A stretch of 17,234 nt of DNA from SIG607 sp045614505 (lineage in GTDB: Bacteria; Bacillota; Clostridia; Oscillospirales; Acutalibacteraceae). Both the position numbers and the translations under genes were made by a program. Position 1 is the first letter of the stretch, and every line of letters starts with the position of its first letter. The notes under the pieces are model-generated. The model made no database searches and was not told the DNA's origin. It saw only the letters and a program-made list of their open reading frames with translations. This document shows positions 1 through 7,484 of the stretch, one piece after another. Location of the stretch: the NCBI GenBank assembly GCA_045614505.1, contig JAZLDA010000011.1, positions 1 to 17,234 on the forward strand, read 5' to 3'.

Positions 1-90
1 GGTCCCCGGTAGACTACCGGGTTGATAGGCACCAAGTCTAAAGGCAGTGATGTCTGAGCTAGGGTGTACTAATAGACCGAGGGCTTGACC
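1..90 (+). rRNA. 23S ribosomal RNA, 3' end (partial)
   Basis: The first 90 bases match the conserved 3' terminus of bacterial 23S rRNA: a GTAGACTACC-GGTTGATAGG block near the start, then GTACTAATAGACCGAGGGC, closing with CTTGACC at 84-90. That last heptamer normally pairs with the GGTCAAG at the 5' end of 23S rRNA. The gene enters from the left edge, so only the tail is present. The exact mature end, about 90, is set by comparison with known 23S ends rather than by anything measured. No 5S rRNA or tRNA follows before the terminator. Confidence 0.95.
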
Positions 91-146
91 TATATTTCGA
101 TTCTCCTTGCAACTACACTTTGTTCAGTTTTGAAGGTGTGAAAATC

Positions 147-176
147 AAAGCAGTCACTTTGGTGACTGCTTTTTTA
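147..176 (+). terminator. Rho-independent terminator of the rRNA operon
   Basis: A perfect 11-bp stem, 147-157 against 162-172, with a four-base TTTG loop is followed by an uninterrupted T run to 175. It lies 57 bases after the 23S end and presumably closes the rRNA operon. The spacer before it (91-146) carries the GTTCAGTTTTGAAGG block that is common downstream of clostridial 23S genes. Confidence 0.9.
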
Positions 177-205
177 TTTTAATTTTTTTGTAGGTGTGAT
201 ATAAT
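177..205 (+). promoter_or_regulatory. Putative extended -10 promoter for the lipoprotein gene
   Basis: A consensus TATAAT at 200-205 is preceded by TGA (197-199), giving an extended -10. The -35 region, 17 bases upstream at 177-182, is poor (TTTTAA). A GGAGG ribosome site at 212-216 and an ATG at 227 follow, so the site is well placed for the broken gene downstream. Confidence 0.55.
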
Positions 206-226
206 TATTATGGAGGCGATATTATA

Positions 227-1372
227 ATGAAATTTAAAATATTTTATTAATATTATTATGCATACCTTTTGTTTTGACCGGTTGCAGTCAATCAAGCTAT
301 GAGGATATTGTTTGCGAAGAAAATACTTATTTTGAGAATACATATTTTTCAGAGAAATCTAATAGTGATATTCTGTGTATTGATATGCCTAAAAAGTGGA
401 ATTATCAGAAGGATGACGAAGGTTATATGATAGTCGAATATTCGCAGGAAATAGGCAGTGTGGAATTTCTTGATGGAAACAAATAAAAATAAAGGCAAGC
501 AGGTTCTCCTTGAGGAGTCGGAAACCGTTGGCGTAAATATCACACATACCGTTAACCGGCTTGGTTTCGGCAAAAAAGCAGAATATACACATACCTTTAT
601 ATATGAATACGAAGACTCCTATGAAGAGATTAAAAGTATTGTAGTAAATCTGCCATACGAGAAGCTTGATAAAAACGCGGTTTCTAAGCTTATGAATTAT
701 GTAAGTATTAAACGCATTCACTTTGATGATTGCATGGGAGCGCTCTCAGTTGATAAAAATGGCGGAAGAATACTGCTTTTGGGCAATAGCTTTATCGGTT
801 CGTCGTCTATTAAGAGTACTTTGCAGAAAATGTGCGGCTACTCTGTGACTGTTGAGGCTTATTCTAAAGGTGGTGCAGGAGTTCGTGCATTTGCTGAGGA
901 CCCATATATTTTAAGCGAAATCAGAAGCGGTAAATATTCTGCGGTACTTATGTGTGGTTTTTATAATTCGGATAATACAGCGGCTTTTAGAAGTATAGTT
1001 AATTCCTGTGAAAATTCAAGCACAAAGCTTGCGATTTTCCCTGCCCACAATGAACTGCGAAGCTCTATTGACAGCGCTTGCTCCACATACTCTTATCCGG
1101 TTCTCATAGATTGGAAGAATGAAGTTGACCTATTAATAGAGGGCGGTATTGACAGATCACATTTTTGCGTCAATGACTATCATAGTCATAGTACAGCACT
1201 AGCAGGATATGTAGGTGCCCATATGGCATATAGGGCATTATTTGGTGAGATGCCGAATGAAAATCTTACATATGAATATGTGTCGTCTTATCAAATCTCG
1301 TTACTTGGCGATTATGAAACCACAGCTTGCATTTATCCGGCAGCAGAAGATGCGGTTTATTCATTTCGATGA
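227..1372 (+). pseudogene. SGNH/GDSL-hydrolase-type lipoprotein, broken by two frameshifts
   Basis: Joining three frames gives about 381 residues of an exported lipoprotein. ATG 227 sits 10 bases after GGAGG but its frame ends at TAA 248-250. The continuation, in another frame from 241, reads as a hydrophobic signal (ILLILLCIPFVL) ending in a lipobox L-T-G-C with Cys at 283-285. One extra A in the run 236-239 would join them. The second break is at about 458-486, where the frame reverts: the middle frame stops at TAA 484-486 while sensible coding continues from the A-rich stretch to 1372. The body has a GNS motif (Ser 787-789) like SGNH block I, and an Asp (1175-1177) and His (1181-1183) near the C-terminus like block V, followed by a G-Y-x-G-A helix. 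The family call rests on these motifs only. Substrate is unknown. The two shifts are opposite in sign, so either the gene is decayed or the consensus has indels in A runs. Confidence 0.65.
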
Positions 1373-1392
1373 AAATATTATTTGTAAGTAAG

Positions 1393-1422
1393 AAAAGGGG
1401 ATGATGTATCATCCTCTTTTTT
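1393..1422 (+). terminator. Rho-independent terminator after the lipoprotein gene
   Basis: Arms 1393-1404 and 1409-1420 pair over 12 bp, with one G-T pair, around a four-base loop, and end in a T run to 1422. It starts 20 bases after the stop of the lipoprotein reading frame, so that gene is a separate transcription unit. Confidence 0.85.
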
Positions 1423-1437
1423 ATAATAATAATAGAA

Positions 1438-1466
1438 TTGAAATTACGGTTTTATTGTGGTATAAT
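1438..1466 (+). promoter_or_regulatory. Promoter of the rhamnose operon
   Basis: TTGAAA at 1438-1443, a 17-base spacer, then TGG-TATAAT (1458-1466) form a near-consensus sigma-70/sigma-A promoter with an extended -10. Transcription would begin near 1473. A strong ribosome site (GGGAGAGGAG, 1484-1493) follows before the GTG start at 1502. Confidence 0.85.
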
Positions 1467-1501
1467 ATTACAGTAAACGTTTTGGGAGAGGAGTTTTTCT
1501 T

Positions 1502-2272
1502 GTGGCCGATATGCTTTCTGCGGCAATTGTTACCTATAACGGAAAAGAGCAGTCGGTGTCTGCCGTTAATTCAGTTTTAGAGCACACAAAAAAATACCCT
1601 TTATCCCTTTATGTTATTGACAATGCATCTCTTGATTCCACACCCGATGAAATCGAGAAAATAGAGGGAGTAACCCTTATTCGCCAAAAGAAAAACATTG
1701 GCTTCGGCGGCGGTCACAACGCCGTTTTGGGTGAAAAATTGGGTAAATACCACGCAGTTATTAACCCTGATATTGAGCTTGACAGTGATGTTCTTGCTCA
1801 TCTTGTTGATGTTATGGAAGAAAACAGCGATATTGCCCTTGTTTCTCCGAAGATTATGGGTGCAGACGGACTTGAACAGCATCTGCCCAAGCGTCACCCT
1901 ACTCTCCGTTATCTTTTCTTGGGCAGACTTTCCCGCCTTGGGGGGATTTTCAAAAAAATTCGTAAAAAATATACCCGTGAGGAAGAAAATTTTGAAAACC
2001 TCACCGATATAGAGTTCTGTTCCGGATGTTTTTTTCTCATAAGAAGCGAAGTTTTTAAGAAAATAGGCGGTTTTGACAAGCGATATTTTATGTATATGGA
2101 GGACGCAGATTTGTCCCGTGAGGTGTTAAAATACGGCAGGGTTGTTTTTGACCCCACCGTGTCGGTAAAGCACCTTTGGAAAAGAGAAAGCGCCAGAAGT
2201 CTTAAATTTTTGTTTATTCATTTATCTTCTGCTTTTAAATATCTTATAAAATGGAGGAAGAAAAAGGTATGA
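1502..2272 (+). CDS. GT2 family glycosyltransferase, probable rhamnosyltransferase
   Basis: A 256-residue GT-A fold transferase of family GT2, expected to add a sugar from a dTDP- or UDP-donor to a growing surface glycan at the inner face of the membrane. Visible motifs are AAIVTYNG at the N-terminus, VIDNASLDST (39-47), the donor-site loop NIGFGGGHN (65-73), NPDIEL (88-93) in the place of the metal-binding DxD, and the acceptor-side block GGFDKRYFMYMEDADLS (189-205) with the presumed catalytic acidic residues. There is no transmembrane segment, but a basic C-terminus (WRKKKV). The motif set is that of WbbL/RfbF-like rhamnosyltransferases, and the adjacent rfbDBC genes support rhamnose as donor; the acceptor is unknown. 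The GTG start at 1502 lies 8 bases after the ribosome site; ATG 1511 is an alternative. Its stop overlaps the rfbD start (ATGA). Confidence 0.85.
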   Translation: MADMLSAAIVTYNGKEQSVSAVNSVLEHTKKYPLSLYVIDNASLDSTPDEIEKIEGVTLIRQKKNIGFGGGHNAVLGEKLGKYHAVINPDIELDSDVLAHLVDVMEENSDIALVSPKIMGADGLEQHLPKRHPTLRYLFLGRLSRLGGIFKKIRKKYTREEENFENLTDIEFCSGCFFLIRSEVFKKIGGFDKRYFMYMEDADLSREVLKYGRVVFDPTVSVKHLWKRESARSLKFLFIHLSSAFKYLIKWRKKKV

Positions 2273-3150
2273 AGATTCTTATAACCGGTTGTAAAGGCCA
2301 GCTTGGAAACGAACTTGTTTCTATTCTCAATTCAGGGAAAAGTGAAATAGGGGAAATTCCCGAAGCGTTACTTGGCGCAAAACTTGTGCCTGTGGATGTA
2401 GATGAACTGGACATAGTGGATTTTGACGCTGTTTTTCAGTTTGTAATGAAGGAAAAGCCTGATATTATCATAAACAGTGCTGCTATGACAAATGTTGACG
2501 GCTGTGAGACTATGCAGGAGGAAGCCTTTAAAGTAAACGCTGCAGGAGTACGAAATCTTGCTGTGGCTGCTGAGAGTGTTGGGGCAAAATTCATTCATAT
2601 TTCAACCGACTATGTTTTTGCAGGTAATGGCAGGGTTCCATATGCCGAATGGGATAAAATCGCCCCGCAGAGTATTTACGGAAAGTCGAAAGCCTTGGGT
2701 GAGACCTATGCTTTAAGTTTTTGCAAAAAAAGCTTTGTTGTGAGAACTTCATGGCTTTACGGTTATATCGGTAAAAACTTTGTTAAAACCGTGAGACGGG
2801 TAATGAAAGAGCGGGGAGCTATGACGGTGGTTAATGACCAGCGCGGCAATCCTACCAATGCAAACGACCTGGCTCATCATATTTTAAAACTCGCTGCGAC
2901 AAATGAATATGGCATTTATCACTGTACAGGAAAAGGTGAATGTACCTGGTTTGACTTCGCCTGTGAAATAGCAAGGCTCAGTGAAATTGAGGGAACGGTT
3001 TCACCTTGTACCAGCGAAGAGTATCCTAGCCCTGTTAAAAGGCCTGCCTATTCCTCTCTATCCCACTTGGCGCTCGACTGTGCTGTGGGGGACGAAATGA
3101 GGCAATGGCAGGAAGCTTTAAAAGAATATATTATGAAAGTTGAGGACTAA
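2269..3150 (+). CDS. rfbD: dTDP-4-dehydrorhamnose reductase
   Basis: Catalyses the last step of dTDP-L-rhamnose synthesis, NAD(P)H-dependent reduction of dTDP-4-dehydro-L-rhamnose. The 293-residue protein is an extended short-chain dehydrogenase: nucleotide-binding GCKGQLG (7-13), AAMTNVDGCE (71-80), STDYVF (112-117), the catalytic YxxxK as Tyr137 and Lys141 in YGKSKALGE, and RTSWLYG (159-165). Length is normal for RmlD. I chose ATG 2269 over the in-frame ATG 2251: GGAGG at 2253-2257 then lies 11 bases upstream, the protein begins directly with the MKILITG strand, and the start overlaps the previous stop by four bases, implying coupled translation. The gene product works with RfbB and RfbC encoded next. 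Confidence 0.95.
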   Translation: MKILITGCKGQLGNELVSILNSGKSEIGEIPEALLGAKLVPVDVDELDIVDFDAVFQFVMKEKPDIIINSAAMTNVDGCETMQEEAFKVNAAGVRNLAVAAESVGAKFIHISTDYVFAGNGRVPYAEWDKIAPQSIYGKSKALGETYALSFCKKSFVVRTSWLYGYIGKNFVKTVRRVMKERGAMTVVNDQRGNPTNANDLAHHILKLAATNEYGIYHCTGKGECTWFDFACEIARLSEIEGTVSPCTSEEYPSPVKRPAYSSLSHLALDCAVGDEMRQWQEALKEYIMKVED

Positions 3151-3153
3151 TTT

Positions 3154-4221
3154 ATGAAAACCTATCTTGTGACCGGTGGAGCAGGCTTTATTGGCTCAAA
3201 CTTTGTTCTTTATATGCTGAATAAGTATGATGACATTAAAATCGTCAATGTGGATAAACTGACCTATGCAGGAAATTTAGAAAACCTTAAAAGCGTTGAA
3301 AATGACCCCAGATACTGCTTTTATCAGGTAGATATCTGTGACAGAGAGGCTATTACCGAGATTTTTGAAAAGCACGAAATAGATTATGTTGTCAACTTTG
3401 CTGCCGAAAGCCATGTTGACCGTTCTATTGCTAACCCGGAAATATTTGTTGAAACCAATGTTTTGGGCACCGTTAATATGTTGCAGTGTGCCAAAAACGC
3501 ATGGCAAACAGGGGATGACACCTATAAAGAGGGTGTTAAATATCTTCAGGTTTCCACCGACGAGGTTTACGGAAGTCTTGGTGAAGAAGGATACTTTATG
3601 GAGACAACTCCCCTTGACCCCCATTCGCCCTATTCTTCAAGTAAAGCTTCTGCCGACCTTTTTGTAAAGGCATTCGGTGATACTTATAAATTCCCTGTGA
3701 ATATCACCCGTTGCTCCAATAACTACGGCCCCTACCAGTTCCCCGAGAAGCTCATTCCTCTTATTATGAACAACACCCTTAACCATAAGGAGCTTCCTGT
3801 GTATGGCGACGGTATGCAGATAAGAGACTGGCTTTATGTTGAAGACCACTGCAAGGCTATTGATATGGTTGTCCGCGACGGCGTTCTGGGTGAGGTCTAC
3901 AACGTAGGCGGTCATAATGAGCGCACCAATATTTTTATTGTTAAATCTATTATCTCCTATATTAAAGAAAATGTTGACGAGACGGTAGGAGAGCATATGA
4001 TTCGTCATGTTACCGACCGAAAGGGTCACGACCGCCGTTACGGTATTGACCCCCAGAAGATTAAGGACGCTCTGGGCTGGTATCCCGAGACTCCCTTTGA
4101 AGTGGGTATCAAAAAGACTCTTGCCTGGTACCTTGATAACAAGGAATGGGTAGAGAATGTTACCAGCGGCGAATACCAGAAATATTACGATAAAATGTAC
4201 AGCGGAAGGACAGAACTGTAA
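3154..4221 (+). CDS. rfbB: dTDP-glucose 4,6-dehydratase
   Basis: Converts dTDP-D-glucose to dTDP-4-dehydro-6-deoxy-D-glucose, the second step of the rhamnose pathway, using tightly bound NAD+. At 355 residues it has the family length. The Rossmann motif GGAGFIG (8-14), DKLTYAGN (34-41), the active-site STDEVYG (134-140, with Asp136-Glu137 as the dehydratase acid/base pair), Tyr160/Lys164 in PYSSSK, and the substrate block RCSNNYGPYQFPEKLIPL (from 186) are all present. The start ATG 3154 lies three bases after the rfbD stop with TGAGGA at 3141-3146. Its stop and the rfbC start share a base (TAATG). Confidence 0.97.
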   Translation: MKTYLVTGGAGFIGSNFVLYMLNKYDDIKIVNVDKLTYAGNLENLKSVENDPRYCFYQVDICDREAITEIFEKHEIDYVVNFAAESHVDRSIANPEIFVETNVLGTVNMLQCAKNAWQTGDDTYKEGVKYLQVSTDEVYGSLGEEGYFMETTPLDPHSPYSSSKASADLFVKAFGDTYKFPVNITRCSNNYGPYQFPEKLIPLIMNNTLNHKELPVYGDGMQIRDWLYVEDHCKAIDMVVRDGVLGEVYNVGGHNERTNIFIVKSIISYIKENVDETVGEHMIRHVTDRKGHDRRYGIDPQKIKDALGWYPETPFEVGIKKTLAWYLDNKEWVENVTSGEYQKYYDKMYSGRTEL

Positions 4222-4790
4222 TGGGGGAAAAATACGGTAATTTCACCTTTCACAAAACCGAAATTGAAGGGGCGATAATTGTTGAGCCCACCGTTTACGG
4301 CGACTCAAGAGGCTATTTCACAGAGGTTTATCAGAAGGAAAAATTTATTAAAGGCGGAATCACAGTAGATTTCGTTCAGGACAATCAGTCAATGTCGGTA
4401 AAAGGTGTACTGCGCGGCCTTCATTTTCAGAAAAATTTCCCTCAATCCAAGCTTGTGCGCTGTGTAAAGGGAGAGGTTTATGATGTTGCTGTTGACCTGA
4501 GAGAGGGAAGTCCCACCTTTGGAAAATATGTAGGAACTCTGTTGTCTGCCGAAAATAAACGTCAGTTTTTCATTCCTAAAAATTTTGCTCACGGCTTCTT
4601 AGTGCTATCAGATGAAGCGGAATTTGCCTATAAGGTAGATGATTTTTATCATCCCAATGATGAGGGTGGTCTTATGTGGAACGACCCTGACATTGCAATA
4701 GATTGGCCTATAAGCGAAGATATGGAAATAATCCTTTCGGATAAAGATAAGGTTAATTCCACCTTAAAAGAATTAAAAGCAAATAAATGA
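4221..4790 (+). CDS. rfbC: dTDP-4-dehydrorhamnose 3,5-epimerase
   Basis: A 189-residue cupin enzyme that epimerises C3 and C5 of dTDP-4-dehydro-6-deoxyglucose, feeding RfbD. Conserved residues are in place: RGLHFQ with catalytic His68, KGEVYDVAVDLREGSPTFG (83-101), FAHGF (around 122-126), the Tyr in FAYKV (137) and WNDPDIAIDWP (153-163), where the NDP aspartate pairs with the catalytic histidine. It starts within the rfbB stop and its own TGA overlaps the next ATG by four bases. The pathway's first enzyme, glucose-1-phosphate thymidylyltransferase (rfbA), is not in the window and must be encoded elsewhere if this cluster is functional. Confidence 0.96.
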   Translation: MGEKYGNFTFHKTEIEGAIIVEPTVYGDSRGYFTEVYQKEKFIKGGITVDFVQDNQSMSVKGVLRGLHFQKNFPQSKLVRCVKGEVYDVAVDLREGSPTFGKYVGTLLSAENKRQFFIPKNFAHGFLVLSDEAEFAYKVDDFYHPNDEGGLMWNDPDIAIDWPISEDMEIILSDKDKVNSTLKELKANK

Positions 4791-5458
4791 AAAGAACTAA
4801 ACTGATTAACCGTATTTTGCCCGCATATACAAAAGGTGAGGAAGTATTCAATATGGTCACCCATATAGTGGGCGGCGGTCTTGGCGTCATTTATCTGGTG
4901 ATTTGTGTGCTGATAGGTGTCTTTCACAGAAATCCGTGGGCTATAGTTTCGGCGTCTGTTTACGGCGCTTCTACCGTAGCCCTCTTTACTATGTCCAGCG
5001 TTTATCACGGACTTAAATTTTCTATGGGCAAAAAGGTACTGCAGGTATTAGACCACTGCACCATTTACTTTATGATTGCAGGTACGTATACTCCCATTAC
5101 CCTTTGCGCAATGAGAGAAAAATATCCCCTTACCGCCTGGGTGATTTTCGGTGTGGTTTGGGGTCTTGCGGCTCTGGGGATAACGCTTACCGCAATAGAT
5201 ATTAAAAAATACGAAAAATTTGCTATGGCGTGCTATCTCTCAATGGGCTGGTGCATCATGGTGCCTATAAATAAGACTGTGGATTCAATTGGCGTATCCG
5301 GACTTTTATGGATGCTGCTGGGCGGAATTCTTTATACCATAGGAGCCGTTCTGTACAGAATAGGCATTAAGAAAAAATACATACATTCTGTATTTCACAT
5401 ATTTGTGGATTTAGCCAGTATAGCACAGTTTGTGGGGATTGCTTTATATGTCTTGTAA
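4787..5458 (+). CDS. trhA: Hemolysin III / TrhA family membrane protein
   Basis: A 223-residue, seven-helix membrane protein of the hemolysin III (YqfA/TrhA, PAQR-related, CREST) family, implicated in membrane lipid or fluidity homeostasis rather than proven haemolysis. Signature features are YTKGEEVFNMVTHIVGG (14-30, His26), SSVYHGLK (70-77, His74), LDHCTIYFMIAGTYTP (88-103, Asp89-His90) and HSVFHIFVDLAS near the C-terminus (200-211, two His). These His/Asp positions are the proposed metal site of the superfamily. ATG 4787 has no good ribosome site and overlaps the rfbC stop (ATGA), so it is probably translated by coupling. A strong AAAGGTGAGG at 4832-4841 precedes an in-frame ATG at 4853, but starting there would remove the conserved YTxGEE segment. 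Confidence 0.9.
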   Translation: MKRTKLINRILPAYTKGEEVFNMVTHIVGGGLGVIYLVICVLIGVFHRNPWAIVSASVYGASTVALFTMSSVYHGLKFSMGKKVLQVLDHCTIYFMIAGTYTPITLCAMREKYPLTAWVIFGVVWGLAALGITLTAIDIKKYEKFAMACYLSMGWCIMVPINKTVDSIGVSGLLWMLLGGILYTIGAVLYRIGIKKKYIHSVFHIFVDLASIAQFVGIALYVL

Positions 5459-6104
5459 AAAATACAAATATTTTCTCTTTGACCTTGACGGTACACTTAC
5501 CGACCCCTTCCTCGGCATAACAAATTCGGTTGCTTACTCTTTAAAGCATTACGGAATAAACGTTGAAGATAGGAAAGAGCTTGCCTGCTTTATAGGGCCG
5601 CCTCTTTATGAGTCCTATGAGAAATATTACGGATTTTCTCACGAAGGCGCTGTGGAAGCGGTGGAAAAATACCGCGAATACTACCGCGACAAGGGTATTT
5701 TCGAAAACCGCCTTTATGACGGTGCAGAACAACTGCTTGCCACACTTAAAGAAAAAGGCTTCACCGTTGCTCTTGCCACCTCTAAGCCGGAGGTGTTTGC
5801 CCTGCGGATTTTAGAGCATTTCGGCATTTTAAAGTATTTCGATGTGGTTGTCGGCTCGCTTCTTGACGGTAGCAGGGTGAAAAAAGGCGAGGTTATTGAC
5901 GAAACCTTAAAAAGACTTGACTTCCCGAATAAAGACTGTTGTGTTATGATAGGCGACAGAAGCCACGATATAGTGGGTGCAAGGGAAAACGGCATTGACT
6001 GCTTGGGCGTACTTTTCGGTTACGGCGACAGAAAAGAGCTGTCTAATGCAGGTGCAGATTATATAGCACAAAATTTTGAGGATATTAAAGAATTTTTATT
6101 ATAA
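5448..6104 (+). CDS. HAD-superfamily phosphatase (phosphoglycolate phosphatase-like)
   Basis: A 218-residue subfamily IA haloacid dehalogenase phosphatase. Motif I is FDLDGTLTDP (11-20, nucleophile Asp12 and Asp14), motif II is ATSKP (110-114), motif III lysine is in RVKKGEV (143-149), and motif IV is MIGDRSHDIVGA (167-178, Asp170 and Asp174). A helical cap lies at about 21-90. The arrangement resembles Gph/PpaX-type enzymes that act on small phosphorylated metabolites, but the substrate cannot be read from the sequence. The start is ATG 5448, 11 bases before the end of trhA, with GTGGGGA at 5432-5438 as ribosome site; the in-frame TTG at 5430 is less likely because the extra residues are inside trhA and precede the normal N-terminus. 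Confidence 0.88.
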   Translation: MSCKKYKYFLFDLDGTLTDPFLGITNSVAYSLKHYGINVEDRKELACFIGPPLYESYEKYYGFSHEGAVEAVEKYREYYRDKGIFENRLYDGAEQLLATLKEKGFTVALATSKPEVFALRILEHFGILKYFDVVVGSLLDGSRVKKGEVIDETLKRLDFPNKDCCVMIGDRSHDIVGARENGIDCLGVLFGYGDRKELSNAGADYIAQNFEDIKEFLL

Positions 6105-6118
6105 CAAGTGAGAAAGCT

Positions 6119-6871
6119 ATGAAAAAATTACTGTCTTGCGCAATGGATATCGGTGAACAAATGCTTGTAAGCGGAGCGGAAGTACAAAGAGTTGAAGATA
6201 GCATTAAGCGTATGTGTTCAGCCTTTGGCGCAATACGTACCGATGTGTTTATAATCACCAGCAGTATGGTAGTTACCGTTTATGGGGAAAATGAAAAATA
6301 TTTTACCCAGACCCGAAGGGTTACTACAAGCGGTACCGACTATGAAAAATTACATAGACTTAATAATCTTTGCAGAAATATATGCAGGGGCGATATGACA
6401 AGTGAAGAAATCGAAAAGGAACTTGCCGCTGCCGTAAGTACTAAATCCTATCCGTTATGGCTTGAATGTATTTGCTACAGCCTTATAGCCGGTTCTTTCA
6501 CACTGTTTTTCGGCGGAACCGTTGAGCAGACTCTTGTTTCTCTATTTGCGGGAGCGGTTGTCAGATTTATTATTCTTCTTTGTGAAAAAACTGTATCCAG
6601 TAAAATGTTCTCGAAATTTCTTTCCTGTGCCACCGCTACACTGATTGCGTTTCTTGCGGTGAAATTAAGGCTTATAAATGATGTTGACAAGGTAATAATA
6701 GGAAATATAATGAGCCTTATCCCCGGCATAGGTCTCACGAATGCTCTCCGTGACCTCTTTGCGGGAGACAGTATCGCGGGAATTCTGCGTTCCGTGGAAG
6801 CGGTGCTGACCGCCCTTGCTATAGCTGCAGGATATTTTCTTGTTGCAGTGTTAGGAGGGTTTATCGTATGA
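6119..6871 (+). CDS. Threonine/serine exporter family, N-terminal (YjjP/ThrE domain) subunit
   Basis: A 250-residue protein with the cytoplasmic ThrE domain (DUF1212) at 1-105, shown by MLVSGAEVQRVEDSI (15-29) and FIITSSMVVTVYG (44-56), followed by about five transmembrane segments from residue 111 to the end. The conserved SLIPGIGLTNALRDL loop (199-213) is typical. In actinobacteria ThrE is one chain exporting threonine and serine; in enterobacteria the split pair YjjP/YjjB has been linked to succinate export. The natural substrate here is unknown. The gene follows the HAD gene by 14 bases and overlaps the second subunit by four (ATGA), consistent with a two-subunit carrier made in equal amounts. 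The ribosome site (GTGAGAAAG) is modest. Confidence 0.88.
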   Translation: MKKLLSCAMDIGEQMLVSGAEVQRVEDSIKRMCSAFGAIRTDVFIITSSMVVTVYGENEKYFTQTRRVTTSGTDYEKLHRLNNLCRNICRGDMTSEEIEKELAAAVSTKSYPLWLECICYSLIAGSFTLFFGGTVEQTLVSLFAGAVVRFIILLCEKTVSSKMFSKFLSCATATLIAFLAVKLRLINDVDKVIIGNIMSLIPGIGLTNALRDLFAGDSIAGILRSVEAVLTALAIAAGYFLVAVLGGFIV

Positions 6872-7329
6872 CAAAAACTGAACTGATACAGATTATTTCG
6901 GGTTTTGTGGGAACTCTTGGCTTTACGGTGCTTTTTAATATTCGCGGAAAACGGCTTGTTTTCACGGCTCTCGGCGGATTTCTTTCCTGGACACTGTTTG
7001 TCGTTTTAAGTAAATTTATACAAAGCGAACCACTTAATTATTTTCTTGTGGCGTTGACTGTTTCGATTTACGCCGAGGTTATGGCGAGAATACTTAAAAG
7101 TCCCACGACCACCTTTATTACGGCTTCTCTTATACCTCTTATCCCCGGCGGCTCCCTTTACTACACCATGGCTAACGCCTTCGGAAGCAACAAGGAAGGG
7201 TTTATTGAAAAGGGAGTGTATACTCTGCAGCTTGCCTCTGCGTTGGCGCTGGGAATTATAGTTGCCGTTGCCGCAACCAGAATAATAAATGATGCCATGC
7301 AAAAACGCAGAAGAAAAAAACAAACTTAA
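6868..7329 (+). CDS. Threonine/serine exporter family, C-terminal (YjjB-like) subunit
   Basis: A 153-residue integral membrane protein with four or five hydrophobic helices and a lysine/arginine-rich C-terminus (QKRRRKKQT), which should stay in the cytoplasm. The PLIPGGSLYYT loop (90-100) is the hallmark of the ThrE_2/DUF3815 half of split ThrE exporters and mirrors the PGIGLTN loop of the partner gene. AGGAGG at about 6853-6858 precedes the ATG. It is the last gene of the rhamnose operon before a strong terminator. Its presence with surface-sugar genes may simply reflect operon growth rather than shared function. Confidence 0.88.
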   Translation: MTKTELIQIISGFVGTLGFTVLFNIRGKRLVFTALGGFLSWTLFVVLSKFIQSEPLNYFLVALTVSIYAEVMARILKSPTTTFITASLIPLIPGGSLYYTMANAFGSNKEGFIEKGVYTLQLASALALGIIVAVAATRIINDAMQKRRRKKQT

Positions 7330-7339
7330 TTATATTTGT

Positions 7340-7374
7340 TAAGTCCTCGCAGATTTTCTGCGAGGACTTATTTT
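7340..7374 (+). terminator. Strong terminator of the rhamnose/ThrE operon
   Basis: A perfect 14-bp stem (7340-7353 with 7357-7370) around a very short T loop, followed by TTTT at 7371-7374. It begins 11 bases after the last stop codon of the operon. The region up to 7415 is A/T-rich with no other feature seen. Confidence 0.9.
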
Positions 7375-7415
7375 CATATAATTTTTACATTATTGTTAAT
7401 TTTAGTCGACTTGTG

Positions 7416-7444
7416 TTGATTTTAATTTGATTTTGTGTTATATT
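7416..7444 (+). promoter_or_regulatory. Promoter of the LtaS-like sulfatase gene
   Basis: TTGATT at 7416-7421, a 17-base spacer and TGT-TATATT (7436-7444) form an extended -10 promoter. Transcription would start about 7451, leaving a short leader before the ribosome site AAAGGGAAG at 7468-7476. Confidence 0.7.
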
Positions 7445-7484
7445 GTTTAAGTTGTCTTAATTAATTAAAAGGGAAGTGAAAAGC

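Noticed and set aside
91..226. 5S rRNA or tRNA in the spacer after 23S
   Set aside because: I found neither a 5S-like sequence nor a cloverleaf ending in CCA; only the spacer motif, terminator and promoter are there.
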